In this document: positions 57,243 to 64,000 of the stretch, piece by piece | Position numbering within the stretch: the first letter of the stretch is position 1 | Layout of the letters: every line of letters starts with the position of its first letter | Assembly: GCA_014529385.2 (NCBI GenBank) | Contig: CM043959.1 | Coordinates: forward strand, 89,071,529 to 89,135,528 | Direction of reading: 5' to 3' | Length of the DNA stretch: 64,000 bases | DNA from: Adiantum capillus-veneris | Taxonomy: Eukaryota > Streptophyta > Polypodiopsida > Polypodiales > Pteridaceae | Position numbers and translations under genes: made by a program | Notes under the pieces: model-generated | Database searches by the model: none | What the model saw: only the letters and a program-made list of their open reading frames with translations | Told to the model about the DNA's origin: nothing

Positions 57243-57990
57243 CTTTGCCATAGTATATGCTTGTCTTTTCCTTTGTCACTTGGAAACCACTTGCCCCCTC
57301 TTACTCAATCCTAACCTCCTCTATTTCAAGCGCTATGTTGATGATGCTTTTGGATTATGGAAAGAATCCCGCAGTACCCTTACCCATCTCTTAAACTCTT
57401 ACGGTAAACCTCTTCAAGAACACATTAAAATCTCTAGTACCATCTCCCATACCCGTGCCATTATCCTTGACATCGAATTCTTTAAAGGTGCCCGCTTCAC
57501 CTCATCTAGCCTCTTGGACTCCCACTGCTATCAAAAACCTTTGAGTGCCTACAACTACATCCCTTGGATCTCTTGGCACCCTACCCATCAAAAGGTTGCC
57601 TTCATCATCTCAGAGCTCAAAAGGTATATTATTCGAGAATCAACCTTGAAGGGATACCTCCACCTTCGCAACCTTTTCTATCTACGCCTTCGGGCTAAGG
57701 GCTACCCGGCTAACTTTCTTCTAAAAGTTTTTATCAAAGTCTCTTACCTCAATCGCACCTCACTCCTCCTACCCTCGCACAAAATAACAAAAAATCCACC
57801 CACTGTGCTCAAAATTCCCTTCACACCCACCACGAGAAAAATAATGCTACCCTCCCAACGTATTAGCTATCCCATTTCTAAGGCTTGCCAACTGGATGCC
57901 GATCTTTCCCACCTCCGTAGACCTACCATCTGTTGGACGTCCGGGCCCAACATTCATAGCCTTCTGGTACATAGTTTACACCCCCCTTGA
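57243..57990 (+). pseudogene. Penelope-like reverse transcriptase, C-terminal part
   Basis: An open frame to TGA 57988-57990. It reads AIVYACLFLCHLETTC, the catalytic FKRYVDDAFGLW, then SAYNYIPWISWHPTHQKVAF, ELKRYIIRES and LRNLFYLRLRAKGYPANFLL. These are the hallmarks of the PLE RT palm and thumb. After the thumb only about 60 residues remain (ending HSLLVHSLHPP), so the GIY-YIG domain is absent. This fits endonuclease-lacking PLEs, or a truncated frame. Family role: copies PLE RNA onto DNA ends. Confidence 0.87.
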
Positions 57991-58603
57991 TACAAACTTT
58001 TCACCCCACAAGTTTTCTTTGTATGCCTTCCACACCACCCCAACCCCTCTGGTCTACTCTTTTGGTTTCTTAAAGCACTTTCAGTTTTCATTTTTCCTTC
58101 CGTATTTTCTCTTACACTTTACCCGTTATAGCTAAAAAACTCTCAGTTTTTCAGATTTTCTTCCATCTTTTCTCTTATAATTTACCCCTTATAGCTCAAA
58201 ATGTTAACAACACTTGATTCCTTACCCCTCTCCCCTAGTACTACCTTTGGACTCTTTTTTGCCACCCTCATGAAGCTCACTTTGAACCACTTTAATTTTT
58301 ACATACTCTTCTTACCTAAAGAAGCCCCTTATGCACATTTCTACCTCACCCTTGCATTTCCAAAAAATCCTACTCTCAAATTTGTACTCAGGTACCTTGG
58401 ATTTTGACCTGCATCTAAATCACCTTAACTCCTCCCTGTACCCCAATACTTAGTCTTAAAATTCTTTCCTCTCCATGTACCTTGGTACTCGGTCTTAAAT
58501 TCCACTCTTTTCAAAAATGTTGTTAGCCCTCAAAAAATCTTAACCAAGCACCCTTTATAAAACCCTACCTCCTCCCCCTCCCTTACAAACACATTTTACC
58601 AAC

Positions 58604-58646
58604 ACCACCACTGATGAGCTCTTAAGAGCGAAACGCGTTTGGTGGT
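58604..58646 (+). ncRNA. Type I hammerhead ribozyme, copy 2
   Basis: Same 43 bases as copy 1: stem I ACCACCA/TGGTGGT, CTGATGA, stem II GCTC-TTAA-GAGC, GAA, stem III AC-GC-GT, cleavage base T at 58639. It lies 614 bp after the RT stop and 75 bp before the element end. It is identical to copy 1 although flanking sequence differs at several places. Confidence 0.92.
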
Positions 58647-58721
58647 ATTTCCCCTATCATTACCAACCATTTTTAACACCCATCAATTCTTGCTAATCTT
58701 ATGCAGTCGTTTCGCACGCTT

Positions 58722-59020
58722 TAGTATTTGTCATTTTTTTTAAAAGCTATAGACATCGACATCTGCATGGCACTGCTTTTGAGAAAAACAGCGACTCGAA
58801 CAAATATCGGAACCTTCTTTGCACGTGATCTTAATGGCTTATGCCATGTACGACATGAGCGGTGAAGACGGGAGTGCGCCCGATGCGCGATGAAGTAAGG
58901 GTGGGAGTGGCTAATAAGTCCGGGTTGGAGAGCGAAGATACCTCAAACAATAGCTTTGTCTACTCTTCTGTAGGACCGATATGCTTTCAGAAAAGCACAC
59001 GCATGATGCTCTGATACCAC
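58722..59020. other. Unassigned; right edge is the inner flank of LTR F
   Basis: No coding content. GCTCTGATACCAC at 59008-59020 on + is a tRNA-Met-i primer site in minus orientation for the LTR at 59021. Confidence 0.6.
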
Positions 59021-59671
59021 TGCCACAAGACAGGCACCACGTGCCAATAGAAAAGAACAGACTGAATAGACTTTTAGCACTTCAATAACAACTGAACTGA
59101 AAGAGAGACGACAGGCGACACAGTGGCGGAATTCCACCCCAGAGAGTATTGGCCCCAAACCTTGGCGCCCCTTTCTGTATTTCTTTATATTGCATCATCA
59201 AAGTACAAGCCAGTACTCCAGACTCTGCACCTTCTCCAGGAACCATGCCAGAGAATGAGCCCGAACCTCATATTTAAAGGCCCTAGGTCCCAAAAGCAGT
59301 TTACAATAAAAAGCCTTTAAAACTCAAAAGCTTCTGGTTCAAAAAGCAATGCCAAAAGCTGCCAGTGTAATTTACGGAAATCCGTACAGCCTGCCACGTT
59401 ATCAGACAGCGCAAAACACGAAAATACGTACAGCTTGCCACATCATCATACCAACGCAATTTTTGGAAATCTGCCACATCGTCAGTTTTTGCGTGTGCGC
59501 AGATCAAGCTTTATTTTCTTCCTTTATGTCACTTGGGGCCCCATCGAACGGGGTCCCCATAAGTTGGTAGGACTTCTTCTCTTACTTGTTCTTCTTAGGG
59601 TTTAGGCCTCTCGGTCACATCTGTAAGTTGGCTCCATTCTTTAGGTTTTGACACGTCAGCAGTTTGTTACA
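59021..59671 (-). repeat. LTR family F, complete
   Basis: 651 bp; on + TGCCACAAGACAGG...GTTTGTTACA. It has a primer-binding site on its left and a purine tract (GTGGGGGAGGCA in element sense) on its right, so it is flanked by both kinds of internal end. That is expected for an LTR shared by two tandem elements. TATA-like TTTAAATATGAGG lies near 59270. Confidence 0.8.
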
Positions 59672-59736
59672 TGCCTCCCCCACAACACCATCACCGCCAC
59701 CTAGGTACAATGGCTGGAGTCCGTATGGATATCACT

Positions 59737-60564
59737 TGTCACGTGCGCACTGCACTTGCACCACGTGGACAAGCTTTTGCTACAGTCTAGCATCAGTCAT
59801 AGTTTAGTTTAGGATCTAGCCTGGCAATTTGTGAGCCTCTAGCAAGATGTGCATGCCCAGGCAGGTCATAGTTGCATACCCTCTCTTGCACAATACAGTC
59901 AGTCGACATATAGGCATGTAAACAACCCCTTAGGTCATTTATTTCATAAGTGACATTTTAGCTTTATTCCATCCAAACCGTGGGGCTCACAAAGTGACTA
60001 CTCGACCCAGTTTTAAGTGCCTATATAGGCAGCCCTTGGGGCGCAAGAAGAAGCATAAGAAGTCAGGACCACAACACCAAGTACCAAGTACCGCAGGACT
60101 CAGCATTCAGCCATTAACCTCTGCCGTTTTTCAGCCCAGATCGCAGCTTTCCTCAGCCTCATCACCAACATTTTTCAGCCCCTAAGCACCATCAGTTTCA
60201 GCCTTCAGCATCATCAATTGCAGATCTTAGTCAAGCACCATTAGCGTTTTCAGCATTCAGCTCATAGCCTCGCAACACAAAGCATCCTTGTCAAGTTCCT
60301 ATCAGCATCTCAACATTAGCATCATTGTATCAGCACTTGTGCAAGAAAATAAAGAAAGTACTTGCTTTGGCAACAGAGCAAGGGGGCCCTTGAGGGTGGT
60401 TGGGACCCGACATGCCGTGTCGTCTCTCCTTTCTCTCTCTCCCTATCTCTCTCCTTCATTGTGTTCAGTTCAGTTTCTCTTTTCAAGTGAAGTAAAGTAA
60501 CCTTGTGTTTGTGCGGAGTACTAGATCCGAGCTAAATCCTTAAACTCTTCCGTTGCACCTGACA
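59737..60564 (+). repeat. LTR family C' (+), 5' LTR of a gypsy element
   Basis: 828 bp, TGTCACGTGCGCACTG...GTTGCACCTGACA. TATA-like CCTATATAGG lies near 60021. It is related to family C at both ends. GCGTTTT and CGTTTTTCAGCC occur in its second half. A gag relic follows. Confidence 0.8.
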
Positions 60565-60617
60565 TCCCTACTATCCACATCCAGGGTTTGCAACTAACCA
60601 ACCAAAGGATTTCAAGG

Positions 60618-61790
60618 ATGGCGGAACCAGAGTAAAATTCACTTTTTTCTAGAGTGAAGGATAGAAAGAAAGCCCTCCAACAATTTGACAACATCTATGC
60701 TTTGGGGAACTACATAGAAGAATCAAAGATTTCTCGAGCTGCAAGATTTCTCAAAGATAATGCTATGCAGTGGTGGAGTTCAATCGCTACCCAACCACAT
60801 GCTCCAAGGACTTGGTAGGCTTTCACGACTATTTTTCCACGCATTTACATGACCTCCCTGTTCAAAGTCCAGTTTTATCAAAATAGGGAAACTTGAAAAT
60901 GTTTTCCATGGAGACCATGGAAGGCTATAACCAAAGGTTCTCGACGTCTACCTTCCGGTGTCTTTCTTCAAGTTGATTCCCTTGGAGAACCAATGCGAGT
61001 AATATACAATTGGAACTCACATCACTGTTACACGAGTATTGTATTTCCAACAAGTATCAACAATGCAAGAGCTTATGGACCATGCTGCAGTCGGCTACAA
61101 GCTTATGAAGGAGAGGCTAGAGTTTCCTACAGAAGAAACTCCACCAAACACTTAGAATCCTCGGCCGCAACAAACGAACCCTCCAAAATCTCGTGGAAGT
61201 CAACCTCAAAGGCCTCGTTTAACACAGCTTCAACAAGAAACCCTATTAGAAGAAGATCGATGCTTTGAATGTTTTCAAAAAAGGCATAATTACATTTCAT
61301 GTCCTTGAAGAATAGATACATCCGCAGAGCAACCTTCCACTCCGAGAGCGGATAGAACCGCAGGACCACCTCTACCTAAGAGAGCTAGACCTACAACTGA
61401 ACTTGTACCTAATATTTATGGCAGAGCTTTTGGAAAAATTGACGGCTTGAAAGCCGTTATCTTCTTTGACCCGGGAGTTACCAAGAATTTCATCCATCCG
61501 ACTTCCTCAAGCAGATAGACTTTGACTACAATTCACAAGGTGGAGAACTTGAAGTCGAGCTAGCCACTGGGCAAACTCAGAAGGTGGTACCTCTCATTGG
61601 TGCTCTGTCGATAACCATCCAAGGCTACCATGGAATGGCAGATTTTCACATCATGAAGTTGGGCGATTGCGATGCTCTCTTTGGCATGACAAGAATGACG
61701 CAACACTCCAGATCCGGAACCGTACGATTACTTTGATGCAAAAGGAAAAGCCATGATTACTTGTGGATAGATTGTGCATAGCCATACCAC
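60618..61790 (+). pseudogene. Gypsy gag and protease pseudogene
   Basis: Opens MAEPE, then a stop, DRKKALQQFDNIYALGNYIE, SKISRAARFLKDNAMQWWSS and a capsid tail in other frames. Near 61420-61500 a retropepsin-like segment reads NIYGRAFGKIDGLKAVIFFD, PGVTKNFIHP; the catalytic Asp is kept but the next residue is Pro. Many stops follow. It lies directly downstream of the C' LTR and is probably its remnant body. Confidence 0.72.
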
Positions 61791-62015
61791 TTTTTGATTA
61801 CTATTCACAGGTACTGCTGGGGTCTATAGATTCGCACGTTTCCGCTTCTACTTTGACATATAGTTTACAGTAATTTACATACTTCATGGAAGTTATGCAT
61901 ACACAAATGCATGCTTTGAACACTTCGGAATGTTGTGTTTTCTTTTGAGAGCGATATCCCCACAGGGATTGGACAACAATGCTTGCATTATCATGCGCCT
62001 ATTTGTTCACAGTTT
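61791..62015. other. Unassigned spacer
   Basis: No frame or repeat is recognised between the gag/protease relic and the next LTR. Confidence 0.5.
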
Positions 62016-63101
62016 TGTAAGGTGCAGCGGAATGAATGTTGAACTTTGCTCAAGATGACTGCTCCGAACTGTGCTCGAGGTTCCTTTTTCTTAGGGAAGG
62101 GAGAGCCTTCCGTGCTTTAATGAGAGAGTGCAGTGATTACAAACAAAGTGAACAGACACTGTGCGTGAAGGTGCATGAGACTGAGAGATAGAGAGAGAAG
62201 AGAATACGACACCAAGGATGTTGTCAAACCCTCCTCCAAGGGCCCCACTCTCGATGGCGAGAGTGGTCTACTTATGATTGCACAATTTGATACAATGATG
62301 CTGATGCAAGTCTAACGGCTATGTCGATGTGGACGGTGTGGACGACAGGATGAGGCTATCTGCTACTGTGACTTGATGTGCAACAATGCTATCTATCGTG
62401 CTTGGGACTTGTTGAATCTACTGGTCTTCTGTCTGTTGAATTTTCCTTGTTGGAAGTAGCTAGCTGTTTGCTGCTACCAAAAACGCTGATCTGGGCTGTG
62501 CAAAAAAGCTGTTTTTTTGTGGCCTGAAAATGCTAGACAGCATGCATAAAAACGCTGGTTATGGCTGGCTGAAAAACACTAGTATGTTGGTGTTGAAATC
62601 GTCATGGTGTTGGGCCTGAAGTGCTGGTTCAAGGATCCAAAAACGCTGGCTTGTTAGGGCTGAAAACGCCAGGCTATGGTGAGGATCGTCTTGCTGAGAA
62701 GGGTCTCCAGAGGGCCTGCTGCACTTGAGTGCTTGATGCTCTCCTTCTTCTGCCAAATAGTGCTAGCTTTGATTTGCTTATATAGTATCGTAGCAAAATT
62801 GCCCTACTTACTTTCCAACAAAAGTCATTTAATAAATAAGTGAAAAAAATATCAAAAATAGAGAAAATAGGTTTAATGCACTCGAAAATTTCCCTAATGG
62901 ATTCTGATGGAAATGCTTATGATCATGTTGTGTGCAACCGGAGGATATGCATCTAATCTAAGTGTCTGGACATGCAGGGTCTGCGAACAGACTCACAAAA
63001 GTGTCAGATCACTTCCTATTCTAGATTGACTTGACTGAACTGAACCCTAGTCATGCTGTAGCTTGTCCACGGACACATAGGGTTGGATGTGTCACGTGAC
63101 A
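62016..63101 (-). repeat. LTR family C (-), 3' LTR
   Basis: 1,086 bp; on + TGTAAGGTGCAGCGG...GTGTCACGTGACA. In element sense the purine run AAAAGGAGGGGA lies just before it (63102-63113 on +), so the body of the element is to the right. Exact AAAACGC on + occurs four times between 62460 and 62675. Confidence 0.85.
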
Positions 63102-63473
63102 TCCCCTCCTTTTCAAAGTGAGGTACTGGTACCAAACTATATGGCGTCGAGGGAGATCGCCAATAGCATCCGGAATCTTGGAAGGGACTCTTCGCCGGCC
63201 CACTCTGATGTGTGGGTCGTGCGGTACTTGAACTTCATAAAGGTCTGCAAAGCTTGCTTCTTTGGGCCACGCCGAAAGCGACAAAGTCATCTGTGGCTCC
63301 TTCAATGCTTCAATTTCTTCTAGAGTCATGCTTCTTCCTTCTTCAAGAATCGTAAAGCGGAAAATTCCTAAAACCACTTCCAACACAAAAACATGAACAT
63401 ACCTATTCCATGTAAAGCGACTGGAAAAAATCTTGCCTGCCTCAAAGACTGTGCATGCAATGTAGATGAACAA
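63102..63473 (-). CDS. 3'-terminal ORF of a family C element, unknown function
   Basis: Minus-strand frame: a hydrophobic start (FIYIACTVFEAGKIF), RYVHVFVLEVVLGIFRFTIL, then EEGRSMTLEEIEALKEPQMT and FADLYEVQVPHDPHIRVGRR. It runs through the polypurine tract into the LTR. It lies after where pol should end. It may be the pol C-terminus or an extra ORF; I do not recognise it. Confidence 0.45.
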
Positions 63474-63494
63474 ATAGACGGAGTGCCAAACCGT

Positions 63495-63983
63495 TCACCA
63501 CACACGCAAACAATGAGATCGAATCTTGTCTTTCTGATCTATATCACTTAACTGTGGCAAAACACAATGGAATTGTCGATGCTTGGTGCTGATACTTTCT
63601 TGTGCTCTTTCTACGATTGTGTCGTGCCAAGGAAGAGACATGGAATGTGACTTCCTTGAATGCATACTTTTCAGCTTTTCATGAACAATCTGCATACATC
63701 CGTGCTCATTCATGAGTGAAACGTGCTCAACGTACAAGATGTCATGCCTAGGAAAAGGGATCACATAAAGACGCTCACTAAAATACAGGAAACGATCACG
63801 AATGAAACACTCGAACAATGCGTGCTGACTAATCATGCGAACACATAGTACTTCCTGTAAGGGATCTTTGGACCTAGGCTCGAGAGCCAAGATCGGTTCT
63901 TCTCGAGGGGGTTCTTTGGACCTAGGGTTGCAATCTGTGTTAGAGAGGAATCTTCTCTTCACCCGAGTTCTGCTATTTTCCAC
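63495..63983 (-). CDS. Unknown ORF upstream of the 3'-terminal ORF
   Basis: A 162-codon minus-strand frame near the right window edge. It has two related stretches (NPRSKEPPREEP and EPRSKDPLQEVL), then LFECFIRDRFLYFSERLYVI, HDILYVEHVSLMNEHGCMQI. No protease, RT or integrase motif is seen. It ends 22 bases before the next frame and may continue beyond the window. Confidence 0.4.
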   Translation of the reverse strand: MENSRTRVKRRFLSNTDCNPRSKEPPREEPILALEPRSKDPLQEVLCVRMISQHALFECFIRDRFLYFSERLYVIPFPRHDILYVEHVSLMNEHGCMQIVHEKLKSMHSRKSHSMSLPWHDTIVERAQESISTKHRQFHCVLPQLSDIDQKDKIRSHCLRVW

Positions 63984-64000
63984 ATGCGCACCCCTTGGTG

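Larger units (their letters stand above)
57241..58721 (+). mobile_element. Penelope-like element, 5'-truncated copy 2
   Basis: Begins in the RT palm and ends ...GCAGTCGTTTCGCACGCTT at 58721, the same terminus as copy 1. It contains the RT end, an AT-rich tail with a two-unit repeat (TTTTCTCTTA...CCCTTATAGCT, near 58105-58200) and a hammerhead ribozyme. No GIY-YIG endonuclease follows the RT. Confidence 0.87.

Overview
This window looks like repeat-rich, gene-poor nuclear DNA of a land plant. The signs are Ty1/copia and Ty3/gypsy elements whose primer-binding sites match initiator tRNA-Met (TGGTATCAGAGC), plant-type L1 LINEs with a C-terminal zinc finger, AAACCCTAA telo-boxes in a gypsy LTR, and three consecutive exons of a plastid-type aldo/keto reductase with GT-AG introns. 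Penelope-like elements (PLEs) with hammerhead ribozymes are known from non-flowering plants, so a fern, lycophyte or gymnosperm is more likely than an angiosperm. That placement is inference. No rRNA, tRNA gene, CRISPR array, operon or intact cellular gene was found.

Layout. 1-14 kb: gypsy fragments (gag on -, pol on +), split by a full-length Ty1/copia element (2155-7459, TSD CATGG) and followed by a decayed L1 LINE (7642-12366), then gypsy gag and LTR on the minus strand. 14-17.7 kb: a relic of a second LINE family, then the aldo/keto reductase exons (16502-17033, minus). 17.7-25.7 kb: a non-autonomous LTR element A (TSD TTAAA) with a nearly full-length LINE inserted in the (GA)n tract of its 5' LTR. 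25.7-28.2 kb: low-complexity spacer. 28.2-41.1 kb: a related LTR element B with a truncated LINE in the (GA)n of one LTR, a tRNA-derived SINE in the (GA)n of the other, a gypsy integrase fragment, and a solo LTR (TSD ATATG) that itself carries a 6.8-kb L1 LINE (TSD GGGCGACAAATT). 41.1-52 kb: LTR copies, a hAT transposase pseudogene, and a minus-strand gypsy element with a solo LTR (TSD TTCTA) in its gag. 52-64 kb: further LTRs, two gypsy gag relics, two 5'-truncated PLEs that each end in a hammerhead ribozyme, and the 3' part of another gypsy element.

The genes do not form a pathway; the window is a record of nested insertions. The points most worth following up are: hammerhead ribozymes in the two PLE tails; repeated LINE/SINE insertion into (GA)n of one LTR family; a PCNA-box-like motif at the LINE ORF2 C-terminus; a sense-strand GCGTTTT motif recurring in LTR leader regions of different families; and in-frame stops that are mostly CAG-to-TAG changes, as expected from CHG methylation decay.

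All coordinates and counts were read by eye. Family names rest on recognised motifs, not on database searches.
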